From assembly GCA_015501075.1 (NCBI GenBank), contig JADNYJ010000139.1, positions 1 through 64,000 of the forward strand: a stretch of 64,000 nt of DNA, read 5' to 3'. Each line of letters begins with the position of its first letter. Position 1 is the first letter of the stretch. The notes below the pieces were generated by a model. It was not told the origin of the DNA and did no database searches. It worked only from the letters and a program-made list of their open reading frames with translations. Below, in pieces: positions 33,842 through 45,199 of the stretch. The DNA is from Gymnopilus junonius (Eukaryota > Basidiomycota > Agaricomycetes > Agaricales > Galerinaceae). The position numbers were made by a program, and so were the translations under genes.

Positions 33842-36170
33842 CAAGTGATGCATGACAGATGGGAGCCTGTTGGGGGGGTTGGAGGTGCTAAGGTTCATTT
33901 TACACCCCACGATCCAACCTGCGATCAACCCGCGAGGCCTTGATGACTCGTTCCTTAAAGTTAAAGTTCGCCTTGGACCTTTTTTTGGTTTTCCTTCACC
34001 TCGAGCAGTCCAGGAGTTCAGTTCATAGATTCAAGCCAGTTTCAGATTGAAAAATCTGAGTAAGGTAACTGACATCTCTTCTGACCAAGCGCAAGGTTAC
34101 ACCGTGCCACCGGTAGTATCAACGTCACTGTGTCTCTTCGATGATTTCGCTGTTCCTCTTTCTCTTTCCTTTCCTGTTCTTGTATTACACAAGTCTTTTA
34201 TCTTCATTCATGGATGGAAGTGGAAGTTCCACTTCCTTACTCCCGTGCGCTCTTTTCCAACTTTTTTTTGGTTCGTTCATTTTATTTATTCATTCATTCA
34301 TTCTGACAACACACGCGCTTGCCTTCAACGGCGTAGTCGTACAGTCATAGTCAGGGAAGTGAATACTCGTTCAGTGGATCCAGTTAGATCTGTCCGAATT
34401 TCAAAGATAAGGTTCCGACACGAAACGCAAGACACTCATTGAAAGAAACGAAACTGCGCCTCGTACAACGGAGGAAATTCCAGCCATGATAATTCAGATA
34501 AATACGAACTCAGTTATGTATGAAGCTGTAGATAGAACAAACAATCAGCAAGCCTAGTCCCGATCAGATATAATTCGAGATAAGAATGGACCGGCGGGGG
34601 TTTATCTGAATTCCAACCCTGATTTCTGAGATGAAAGCGTGAAACCTTGAAGAACTGGCCCGATTGATCCTTGACGTACTACGGAGTCTCGATCGCTTCG
34701 GGATATCGTATCCGTGACTGCTCTTATTAGTGAGCTGGCCGCTGGAAAATCCGATAAGCATGATGTACGGCTGAAACGACGTCAAGGAAAGCATGGTCAG
34801 TGAGGGGCTCAAATATCGAATGTCCAGGGTACTCTATAGAGCAAAACTCAGAGATAGGATTCACAGAGGGGAACCACGAGAGCGAGACAGGAGCCAGGAA
34901 CTCGACGAACCTAAGAGAGCATGAAGTGAGTAGGGGAGAGGAGCACAGTTGAGGAGAAAACGATAACGGGTGGCATCATCGACTGGAATCTGGAAGCCGT
35001 AGCCAAATAAGACTAAAGCTCACGTAATCCTTAGGCAGACCTTGTGCCGACTCCCGACTCCTGAGCCCACGCCTTCATCCATCCATCCAAAGACGCCTCT
35101 TTCTTCCACTCTCTTTTTGCGATACCGTCAAAGGAAACATATGGGTGTACAGTTGGTAACAGGTGTGCAAATACTACTCCACAACTCGCATCTGCTTACT
35201 ATGGCACCCAACGTGCCAGGCTCCAGCTCGCCATGCTCCTCCGCGGTTCAAGGGCATACGTTTTCAGTGTGCCTCGCTGTATTATCATGCTAATCGCTTT
35301 CTGTATCTCACCTTCCCTCTTGTCTACCATGATCTCTGGTTCTAACACCGCCTTCGCCACATTTGTTCTTATTCATATCCGTCGTCGGCCAAAGCTCCGG
35401 CTTTCCATCATACTGAGATTCAGATTTGGGTATGAGTGGGTTTGAAGAGCCGAGGCGAATTCACTCTAAAAGTGGGTCTCACTAAGTCGCTTCCTTGAAA
35501 AAATGGGCTGAACATCCCATCTCCAGCGCAACTAATCGTTGTTAACCCTTCACTTCAATCACGCTTCTCACTCCACTTCCGCTCATCCACCATCACCTCT
35601 TGAAGAGATCTCAGGTGAGTACGCCATTACTTCCATGTCCAAACCTAGGATCTACTATACGATCCACAGTCATCATGCGCAATGTGTCACTTGGAGATGA
35701 TATGTTGTCTACATTAACGAGGTGATAAGCCGGAAGTGTATCCTCCACTGTCACGGCTTCATCTCGTTTACTGTGTGCTATACTGTTGTCTTCAAGTGAA
35801 CAAGTGAGTGATGAGTTCGATATATTCTTTCATGTGCATTTTATTTCGTACCCCGTGGGATATACTCGTTTCAGTTATAGGAAGTGTCCGCGGGTCGTAT
35901 CTGGCCGGATCTCTGAATTCTCCATTCCATAAGAAAGTGTTTGCTGATCCAAGCAGGAAGCCTCCTTGATCTTCTGTTCCTCGCTAGGTTTCGCAGTTAT
36001 ACCACTGACTTTACCACCATGTGGCATCCAGCCTGTTATTCATCATTTCATTCCCTGATGGATTCGCACTGGTTTCGAGAACAAGAATCAAGGTCCAAGC
36101 ACAACTCTTTTTTCTGAAATTCGTATTGGAAAAGTCCAAGCGTCTTCTTCCCCTTATCTCGCTTCGTTCT
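33842..36170. other. Duplicated intergenic region, copy 2
   Basis: This matches 17804-21986 of copy 1 without the 883-bp hAT-like element and without two other copy-1 segments. It includes the second version of the conserved minus-strand frame at about 34910-34727, and a short plus-strand frame MAPNVPGSSSPC at 35203. No gene is recognised with confidence. Confidence 0.4.
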
Positions 36171-37078
36171 CCCTCTTGTCGCCCTGCGATGTGCCCTTGC
36201 ATTCCAGCGCCTTAAATGTCGACTTTGTCATTCCTTTCCCCATCCTCGCGTTCTTTTCTCTGTGATATCGTGGGTGAGGTTTCTCTTCTTCTTGTCGTCT
36301 CCACTTGAACGTCGTCGATGATTTGTCAATTCCCGCAGGTACACGTGTTTTCAGCAGAGGGTTTCACTGTTCTCTCTGCGTCTTGTTTCTATCGTTTCGT
36401 CTCGTTCTTTGTTGGATCGGTTATTCCATTCGATCTCTCAATCAGAGAAACATCCGCTGATTCATTTCGGTCCCATTCTCTCTCGAATTTCTGTTCATTC
36501 TTTCATCTTCCCATCTAACGATCATTTCACTGCCAAGTTCCATACCTCAATCGCAGTATTGATACCGTGCCTTTTTTTCCCCGTTTCTTCTTATTTCCCC
36601 TCCATGTCTCCATGTGTCCATGAACCTTTCGTACAATGCACCACCCAATGCTCTTCAACACATTCTGTATCCTTTCCTTGCAGAGTGTGCGCAACCACTT
36701 TTATCCCCTGAAAGCTGTTCAGCGCGTCGTACATCATTTCTTGAGATTCATCCATATTCTTTTTTTGAAATGGCTTTGCTTCCACTTGTTTTCTTGCATC
36801 GTCTACGTCTTCTTCCCTTTCAGATATTCAAGTTCTACTTGGACGTGTTTACTCCGTTTACACTCATGCAGCGAGCTACCCTTTTTTTTAGGGGGGGGCT
36901 GCAGTAAGCGGACTTCTGCATCTAGGACCCGGCCTTCCTGGCATTTGCTTTTACGCCAAGCCGTTCATCCTCCCATCCTATTATTTCGCGCTCATTCTGG
37001 ACACACTTCTGCTCATCCTCCCAACATTATATTATATTGTCTCTTACTTTCTCTTTCTAATTTTCCTCTCTCGCATGA
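36171..37078. other. Pyrimidine-rich stretch, no gene recognised
   Basis: The + strand is strongly C/T-rich, so its open frames (up to 251 codons at 36636-37391) read as Ser, Leu and Phe runs. I interpret these as composition effects. A G-rich run lies near 36893. No domain or splice chain is supported. Confidence 0.4.
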
Positions 37079-37414
37079 TCAAATGATGGGTTCCTCCTTG
37101 GACACTCCTCTCTTAGGCTTAGGCTTAGAGTCGTCGCTGCCACCCAGGCTCTCCCCCAATTCAAACCATTGCCTATGGATTAGTTTCCACGTTTCTTCGC
37201 AAATCATATTCGTGAGCGCAGATACTGGTGGACCTTTCATAAGCTGTGTATATCTTTCAGGGTTGGATGGGAGCTTTGGTGGACTTGGATCTCTTGAATC
37301 ATCTATTTGGATTTTCACCTCCCATTTATCATTGCCACTGGCGCTTCTTTTCCTTTTTTCCCCGGAATATTCCAGAGTTTTCTGGACTTGAATAAAATCT
37401 TTATTGTTTATTTC
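37079..37414 (-). CDS. Possible terminal coding exon, hydrophilic unknown protein
   Basis: Following a CCCACAG acceptor (37417-37415) the minus strand is open for 111 codons, starting EINNKDFIQVQKTLEYSGEK. It continues KIQIDDSRDPSPPKLPSNPE, ETWKLIHRQWFEL, and a Lys/Pro-rich end with SKPKPKRGVSKEEP before TGA. The varied composition, with Trp, Cys and His, is more protein-like than its surroundings. The purine-rich minus strand inflates Lys/Glu content, so this may still be chance. A possible first exon begins MAEIRSSLGVFSESEIPKL at 38413 in a good ATG context. No family is recognised. Confidence 0.25.
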   Translation of the reverse strand, partial: EINNKDFIQVQKTLEYSGEKRKRSASGNDKWEVKIQIDDSRDPSPPKLPSNPERYTQLMKGPPVSALTNMICEETWKLIHRQWFELGESLGGSDDSKPKPKRGVSKEEPII

Positions 37415-40400
37415 CTGTGGGTATTATGTGTATTGCCTCCTCCTAAATCCTGTCACTTGAGAACGGACATCTGGTCATTACCCAGCCCTGAGACGAAAGG
37501 ACACAGTGAATATGCGTATAACCATATTTGACCGTGTGCTTCATCTAACTTTTCACCAAGGAAGACGTTCAAAGTGACAGCAACTGGACAGCGAGCGCGA
37601 TGTTCTCGATTTTCTAGGCATTGGTGGTGCTAATCTACCATACCTCCGAAGCAAGTAATCTCGAATTTGCCTTTTGCTTTTGTAAGAAACATTTCACCTC
37701 CTGTCTTACTTTCCGTCGACTTGGGATGGTAAATATGTGATTACAAGTATATGAGATAGTATATGACATACGTCCTCTATCTACTCTATCTTCAATCATC
37801 AACATGATTCAAAGGAACAAGTAATGAGTCGCACAGCTATATAAGAAATTTAGTGTGCTATTACTATTAGTATGAGCAAGCGCAGCGGCAGCGTGGATGG
37901 GAAGGTCTGGCCAAATAACGCCAAAGACCTTCGTCAGCTGTTCACCCGATTGTCCCGCTGTCGTCCCGCCCCCATCTCCTCAATTTCCCCCTCGAATTGG
38001 AAGGGCTCACACCCAGACATTCATCCAAGCGGTAGACAGTGCTGGTCAGCACAATCTTTGTTTTCAATGACACGTCACTATCTCTTTGTCAGATCCTCGC
38101 GGCCTTCTCAAATCTGAGTCTGTACCCTTCCACGCTCATCGATCGAATACTCAGTAGCACTGATGATCTCGACAATACTAGCGGCATCAGGTCTCTCTCA
38201 CAGGGCATACCCATTCCTAGTTTTCTTCTTCGTTCGCCTTCTCGGTCTTCCCTCATACATATCTCGTCTCGCCTGATTGGAATGTTGCATCTTTGGGACT
38301 TTTGGGGCGGATCTGGCTTCTTGAGATAGGACGGAGAATGCGCCGAGGGCAAAGGTGAGTTTCGGTATTTCACTCTCGGAGAAGACGCCTAGTGAAGATC
38401 GTATTTCAGCCATGGTCAAACGTTTTAGTTCCCTGATTTCCCATCAGCTCTCAAACGGCAATTCACTCTGGCTGTCCCCCAGTCATCCCATTCTCATTCA
38501 GATCTCCACCATGACACCTCTACATTACCTCCATCTGAGTCGACATTTGTGAGCATCACTTCCTCATCTTCTGTTAAATATTCTTTCCGCCCTCGACGTC
38601 TCTTTCATCTTTCGACCGTTTACTGCTCGGCTCTCGTGTCAAGCCTCTTCATTCAAAAGTCGGCAATCATACCATGCTGCTCTTCTGAGAGTTTTTTATA
38701 TAGGCTAGCATTGAGTGGTTTACGATGCCTTCAGGACCGGACGTTGCCGTCGTTACGCTCATGTTCTCTTCTTTTTCTCGGGTCTTTCATCTTTCTTGTA
38801 CTGCTTGATTCTTTAGAATGATTGATCGATCAGATTATTGAAGATTGACTGGAACTGGTTGATGGACGTTGCCGTTCTCAACCCCTATACCTTTTCTCTG
38901 CACTATTTCCCAGGTCTTTGGTACAGCGGAGTGTATGCGCTAGTTCCATTGCTTGATCTGGCATTCGTCCTTCTTGATTTTCCAGTCCGAGTTTTTTCCT
39001 TTCACTCATTCCTTTTTTCTACCTGCCGCCTCCTTTGAATGTTGAATCATTGGACAAAACTTTTGGCGGCTACAAAGATGGAGAATAATTGTCCCCCTCT
39101 GATTATTCAGGGAAAGTATGGTCATCTTTTGTCCGGATTCTCCAGTGATTCCTATTTGACCTACCTTGACTCCCGATTCTTTATTTTTAAAGCTGTCATG
39201 CAGTGACTCGAATAGCTTTTTTTTTCATTTACGTCTTTGATTTACTTAATTTACTTACCTTATGCGACGCTCCTTCTTTTCGAATATTTCATGTACAATT
39301 TTTTTCGCCGTCTTCCACATTTTTTTGCTCTGACGTCGTCTTCCACGTGGGAATCACGGAAGTATGTATGAACAAGATGGTAACGCACTATGGTTGTTAC
39401 TTGTTTGCCTCACTGTGACTTCATCTTGTAGGCCCTGCTTCGGGATTCCCAAGTGATAATCAACGAGTTTACAATATTTCTTTGATTCCCTTCGAATGGA
39501 TAGACTATTTCTTTTGTTCGGTCACCGGCTCGAAGTGCGTATTTGCCTATACCTATTCCTGGATCATATGGGTCATCAAGTTTGTCGGGCTTTTTTCTAT
39601 GGATGATACCGAGTGGGTGTACGTTTATTATACAATACGCTTGTATGTATAACGAGATATTTACATTCTGCCTCCGTAGCAGCATCGATCAAAACAGAAA
39701 TAAAGAATTTCAGGTGCTGTCTAAGAGCCCAGTCAGACATAACTTGTAGAGAAACGAGGAGCATAGAGACCGAGAGATGGACATAGAAAAAATAGGCTAG
39801 TGCTCATGGCAAATTGATTCGAATTTCGAAATAAATAAAAAGGGTGATTTCATGGATGGATAACATAGCGAGCTGCGATGGATAAAAATGTTGAGGAAGT
39901 AATAGTGAAGGTCAGCAACTCATTTATGGACGATATTAATGGAATAGAGCCAGGAAGAAAGTTGAAACATGAGAAATAGGAGCTGATATTGAGGTCCAGA
40001 ATGTGAATACACCATTGATGCGGCATGCCTAAAGGATATGCTATAGCATTCGAAGCTTGTTCAAAGCAACCTGAGCAAAGCTGCTGGCATTGTGTCAACG
40101 GCGATGAAAGGCTTTAAATGGAATGGGAGTGCTCTAAGTGAGCTGGTAGATGAATGGACGAATGAATAAGGGTGGTGCTTGGAGCAATAGTATTCCGCTG
40201 GTTGATGACTAGATGGTGCCCGAAGAAATATGGAAGAGCCGAATCGAAACATGGAAAGCATAGGAAACGGAGAGTGAAAGCAGGGAAAGGCGTGAACGTG
40301 AGTAACTAGAAGAGCTGATCTAAGAAAAGATAATCGACGACGTTCAGATAAGGGAAGGTAAAGCCAAATAGAACCTAAGACTCTCGTACGCTGATCCCGG

Positions 40401-40467
40401 CCATCCTTCCTGGTTGACCTACGGACTTGCGCACAACCCTTCCCCACCCTCATGATCATCGACGTCT
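37415..40467. other. Anonymous region
   Basis: No gene can be supported. The + strand is T/C-rich up to about 39.7 kb and then becomes purine-rich. A plus-strand frame at 39433-39650 (reading LIPFEWIDYFFCSVTGSKC) and an opposite frame (reading YDPGIGIGKYALRAGDRTK) are both open over the same bases, so neither can be preferred. Confidence 0.4.
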
Positions 40468-40922
40468 TTGCGTACCTGCACCCCTTCCTTGATGAGTGAA
40501 ATTGAAAAGTTATATAGTGCTGTGGTACCGGTGAGTCCCAATCCCTGTTTCTTGATGATGTGCCAGCTCAATCTCTTGCACTGTCAGCAATCTGCAGGTG
40601 AATACGAGAGCTCCTCCCAGGTCAATTTTCTCTCGACGATGTCCTTTGAATCCTTCGCACCATTCACCGTCAATTCTACTCTCGCATCTACTGGCTTGGT
40701 TGTCGAGCGCACTCCCAGTGATGTGCCAGCTTACGTGTGCGATTCCTCCCGCTTCGCGGATTGCCCATCGATTCACTGACCGCTGACCATCTCGAGGGTC
40801 TGACGGATCAGCACTACGCACGGCGCCCTCGTGTATATTCGGCTCACAATCGATGTTCATGGCCACCTGATAATGACTGCTCTTTCCTTTCTTTGCGCGC
40901 ACTGGAGCTGCTTGCGCGTTGA
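40468..40922 (+). other. Exon-like stretch, possibly related to 43.4-44.2 kb
   Basis: After a CTGCAG acceptor at 40597 (with a GTGAGT donor at 40531) a frame reads GEYESSSQVNFLSTMSFESF and then ASTGLVVERTPSDVPAYVC. Another frame across the end reads LPIDSLTADHLEGLTDQHY. The word CCCATCGATTCACTG recurs at 43609-43623 in the same orientation. Phases of the putative exons do not connect without stops, so I only flag a possible decayed gene. Confidence 0.2.
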
Positions 40923-43429
40923 ATTGCTCTGTGTATCTTGGAAATTTGTCAGTGTTCTTTGCAGTCCTGACACCTTGGCTAATTAGGAATTGGTAAAAAT
41001 AGTTGTCTCGCATGCGATGCTTCTCGACTCGTGGATTCTACGGGTGCTAAATTTCTTGCTAGCGTCGAGATGCGGAAATAATCAAGGTGAACACCATTAC
41101 GATACCCTTCCTGCATGACATTTACTAAACAACACGTCGATCTCTAACTATTCCCTGATTCTATCTGGACCGCATACATATCTGGCCGGCACAATCATTG
41201 TTCCTCCTCGTCCATGTCATGAACGTTCTCAAGCACTCTAGGTGACGTTCACCATTAATGATTAGTAGTAGCCTTAAACCATCTGAATCATAATATAGAA
41301 AGGAACACCTCCACCGAAATCAAATGACTAAAATCGTCTGTGTAGTAATAGAAGTGCATGCGACGATCTGCACACTCTGGAACTATCATTGATGCCTACC
41401 TATTGCCAATCTATCTGTAAGCAAATGTATTGTGATCGACACAACCCAGTTACTTGTAACTTACTTATGTACATGTAGAGTATTATAAGGCTGAGGAGGT
41501 GATGTGTGAATGTAGACCAGCAGAGCATTGACAGATGAGAGGTTACATTCGATGGAAGAATACCCGCTGAAATTTGATAAGAAAGAAAGGAAGGTATGCA
41601 GGTATACTGTGAAAATGAGAGTCAAGCTATGAACCTCGTCAAAGAAGAGGGATTGGCAAAGAGCATGACTCCGCTGAGCCACCACTCAGATGATCAATGA
41701 AAGGGTGAAAGATGTCAGATAAATCTCCCAAAGCGACCCCATCCAATCGACCCATCCGATCCATGAACGCGGTAAGGACATTCCGACTATAACATATCAG
41801 AACTCGGAAAAGTTCAGCGTGTTACAAGCCGGAAGTTCAAGTACCATATCGTGCATTGGATGATGATTGGGAAGGAATATTCGGGTCTCTTAAAAGATGA
41901 GGCAGGGCCACCGTGTTGTAACAAGTGCAGGTCGTAATATGCAGAGAAAACAAGAAGTCAAGAGATAACGGAGTTGAACCCATGCTCAAACTCAAACGAT
42001 AAAAAGACTGGTTACATACGGATACGGATATGAATACGGGACATGGGACACGGCATGTATCATCATATCACGCGTTTGAATAATGACAGAGCAAAACAAG
42101 TCATAAAATACGAGAATCCATAAATCGGAAAAACTGAAGGGGCAAATCCCAGCTACGAGTTTGAGGAGAAAAACAACCGAGGAGCCTGGAAAATAAGTGA
42201 GAGAATGTGTAGCTGGAGTAATTATAATGTTCCTGAGTGACAGGGAGGAGATCTCAGGTGAATCCACGCAGATGACCAAGAGGAAGAGACTGTGCATGGA
42301 AGCTCAGCTGAGGGATCTACTCTCGAGGCTTGAGTCATGGAAAGCGCGTGGAAGTATACGAGAAAAAATATCATCCGAGACTCGGAAACACGAACAGGAA
42401 TAGTTTATCAAATAATAGAACTTAACAGGTAATCGTAGGGTGAGAAGAAGAAACAGCAAAAAGAATGCCCAGAAATATCAAGCCCATGCCGTTGTATAAT
42501 TATTGTCGATTGACATCTTAGGAACTATTCCGATGTCATTCTAGTACACATGCCTCATTCATATAATGCATAATGCGTGATGCGGAAATGAGGATATGAT
42601 CGGGAATGATAGAAGAGTAAGGTGATCGTCCAGTGTCAACGACAGTATCATATCAGGCATGAAAGGGCTCGGGGTGTTCCACAGGACGATGAGTGCGAAG
42701 TGATTGCTCCTCAACACGTTGGATGTGGACTTGGAGCATATCATATCAATGGAAGGTCGACCATGGATCAAATAGAAATAAGGAGGATGATCGAGAAGAA
42801 AACCAGAAATGGTGTAGCGAGGAGAAAAAAGAAATGACAAAGAACGTACTGGGTATTCACAGTAGACATGTACAGCGCAAGCGAGAAGATGGAGGAGAGT
42901 AGGCAGATTGAAGATGGAGGTATAGAGGAAAAGCACCAGAGAAGAATGAGCTATAACGAGCAGGGATAGCGTCCTTTAAGTTAGAAGCTGGGCGTGCTGA
43001 GTTTACCGCGTAGTCAAAGTGAGGGACTGATTTTGACAAGCTCCAGGTTCAGAAAGCATGAGAAGTTGAATTTGGAGGGGCTATAAGAAGTAACTAGTAA
43101 ACCCAAAGCAAAGATAAGAAGTCGAGGAGTGCAAGGCCGAACTGGGGAATGAGAATCATCTCGTGTGTTGGCAATGCTGCCGCGGTGTCCATGTTCCTGA
43201 TTCAGATTCAGAAGCGTATGGGACCTTCAATCCGAGTGGAACGATGGTGCACGGTTCGAAGAATAGCGGGCATGGTACTCATGAAGAAGTAAGGTAACGA
43301 GAACAGGATCTCCATGCGCTGAGAGGGTGGGCGGTTCGCAAAAGTGCGGTACGGACTCCGGAGCGAGTCGGAATAGGGAACAGGTGAGAAGCTTTAGGAA
43401 ATATCACCAAATACTCTCACGTCATCCTC
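40923..43429. other. Purine-rich anonymous region
   Basis: The + strand is A/G-rich across most of this stretch, the reverse of the regions on either side. Open frames are short and biased. No gene, repeat or RNA is recognised. Confidence 0.4.
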
Positions 43430-44409
43430 ATTCTTGTCGACTTGAACTTCACCCAATGACTCTGACGGATGTCCTCTGCTCTGAGCTCTCCTCGTTACCT
43501 TTGTGGATTTCTTCGCAACGTTGGGGAATTCTTTGGTAGTGGTAAGCTCAATACCTATCTCTCGATGACGCGTCAGCTTACTCGTTGTTGAACTCGCGTA
43601 GTTCTCAGTGACCCATCGATTCACTGGCACATAATACCGACTATCTCAACGATTTGGACACTGAGAACCGCCACGCTGGTTGATTTTCCATCTCACAGCT
43701 GAAGAGCGCTTTCCTTGGTTCTCTCTCCACCATGCTGCTTATAGTGGGGTCAGCCACCATCTCCACCCTGATACATTGGATAACGGAGCCGTATTCCGAA
43801 ATCTAGCCGCTGAAACTGGCTCTCAAGATTTCAGCTGCGACTTTTAACTGATGCATTCTGGGGAAGGGGCGGAAGTTTTGTGGTTGAGACGTGGAAGTAC
43901 TCTTGGTGAGTGAGCTCTTTTACATTGCCCGACTGGGATGACCTGGACTCACAACCATGTTTCAGACACGTCTATTCTCTGTCCTTGATTCGCCTCGGTT
44001 CATGGGCCACCGTACCCTCCCCGTTGTGGATGCCGCTGGCGTTTATGGAACCATCGGTTTTCTTGGATCAGGCAGGTGGCGTGACGGATCCTTGTTCATG
44101 GGTTCTGCCTCTGCGGTCTGGTGTATTGATAGGAGGTACAGGCTTTGGTTGTCAATGGCGTTGTTTGGGATGAGAACCCGTCATCTTATTCCATTCTGTC
44201 TCTCTTTTTCTTCTCACTTGATCCAGTCCATTTTGTCAGCCTGTTTACATAGAGTAAAGGGATCTTCAATATGTTATTATGCTTATTTTAGAGGACGAAA
44301 TGAGTATAATACATTGTTGGCATCTTATTCCGATGGTCAACTAGTATACATATGCCAAGAAAATAATGAAATACTCTCAGGAAGGGGAGTAGATGAGGGG
44401 GTTATCTAA
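43430..44409 (+). other. Possible multi-exon gene remnant
   Basis: Exon-like pieces with reasonable splice sites occur in a row. 43835-43905 (TTTCAG acceptor, GTGAGT donor) reads LRLLTDAFWGRGGSFVVETW. A frame from 43699 reads ERFPWFSLHHAAYSGVSHHL and then LDNGAVFRNLAAETG. The exon after CATGTTTCAG at 43964 gives TGA when joined to the previous donor. A similar exon end, SFGDIVEDVYSCVNGSW followed by GTGAGC, occurs near 51.8 kb and also joins to TGA. These may be decayed paralogues or coincidence. Confidence 0.2.
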
Positions 44410-44623
44410 TGTAAATCGAGTATAGTAAAGTAGTGTAATGTACGAATGGAAATGAGTGGTAAGTGGTATAAAGCAGGGTGATCAAAGTATGCAGATGTAG
44501 AACGAAGTGAAATTAGATAGGAAGAGTACCATGGTTCAAAACGTTAAAAAAAAATAGGTCCATTCACATGCATTAAAAATCATAAAGTGTCCAGAGTATG
44601 CACATTGATGTGGGTGAGAGCGA

Positions 44624-45199
44624 TTAAAAGGAAATGCCGGACCCAGTGATTGTGAAGAAGGGCGAAAAGTTACCTCCATCACCGAGTACTGGAAAAGTAA
44701 AGGTAAAAAAAATCAGTTGAGGAGCTCTTAAAGAAGGAAAGGAGGCCACTCACGATCAACTTGGTAATCGTCGCCGTCTACTACCCATGGGACGGTTATC
44801 CCCACTTTTCCTTGGAGGAGGCTGAATCTGTTTCCGAGAATGACTAGTAGCATGGGGTAGGAAGTGTGAGTATGTGATGAGTACAGCAGTGGAGTTGCAG
44901 ACCTTACCGGGGAGGCCGATGTTTGATTTACGGAGAAGGATCAGACCAATGGGATTAGTAATGTTAACAGGAGCATTTGAAGTGTCCCTGGGGTCGTTAA
45001 TTATTCATCAGATAAGGAAGAGATGAGAGATCAAGGAGATCAAGTCAAAGACGCACCATGAGACGTGGGTCCTTTCATTAATATGCCAGACTGTACCATT
45101 CTTAGGGTATGTCACCGGTGGTACAAAGATATCTCGCTGCTCGAGAGGAATGGGAGAAGTGGTAACACCTGAGAAGCACCGAGGAGGGTGCAGACGCAT
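44624..45199 (-). CDS. Kre9/Knh1-like secreted cell-wall-associated protein
   Basis: Exons 45199-45057, 44987-44908, 44843-44754 and 44688-44624 join in frame through three GT-AG introns of 64-69 nt and encode 125 residues. The product reads DIFVPPVTYPKNGTVWHINE, then THVSWDTSNAPVNITNPIG, LILLRKS, VGITVPWVVDGDDYQV and LLGDGGNFSPFFTI. These are the conserved blocks of the Ser/Thr-rich GPI-anchored membrane family (Kre9/Knh1, PF10342), linked to beta-1,6-glucan assembly and wall surface proteins in fungi. The length suits the short basidiomycete form, a single domain without a Ser/Thr stalk. The first ~20 residues (MRLHPPRCFSG) are not a convincing signal peptide. A hydrophobic stretch is visible in another frame, so an indel or missed first exon is possible. 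Confidence 0.8.

Larger units (their letters stand above)
28097..36170 (+). repeat. Segmental duplication, copy 2
   Basis: Colinear with 8128-21986 in the same orientation, so it is a direct repeat spaced about 20 kb. It lacks the three copy-1 transposons and also 12619-14215, 14748-15407 and 18637-19455 of copy 1. It contains extra peptidase sequence at about 30050-30780. The left end joins a truncated GST gene; the right end runs into anonymous pyrimidine-rich DNA. Confidence 0.9.

Noticed and set aside
36636..37391. 251-codon plus-strand open frame
   Set aside because: It is rich in Ser, Leu and Phe because the strand is pyrimidine-rich, has no domain, and overlaps a more protein-like frame on the other strand.
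40510..41013. 167-codon minus-strand open frame
   Set aside because: The opposite strand shows exon-like frames with splice sites over the same bases, and no domain is recognised on either.
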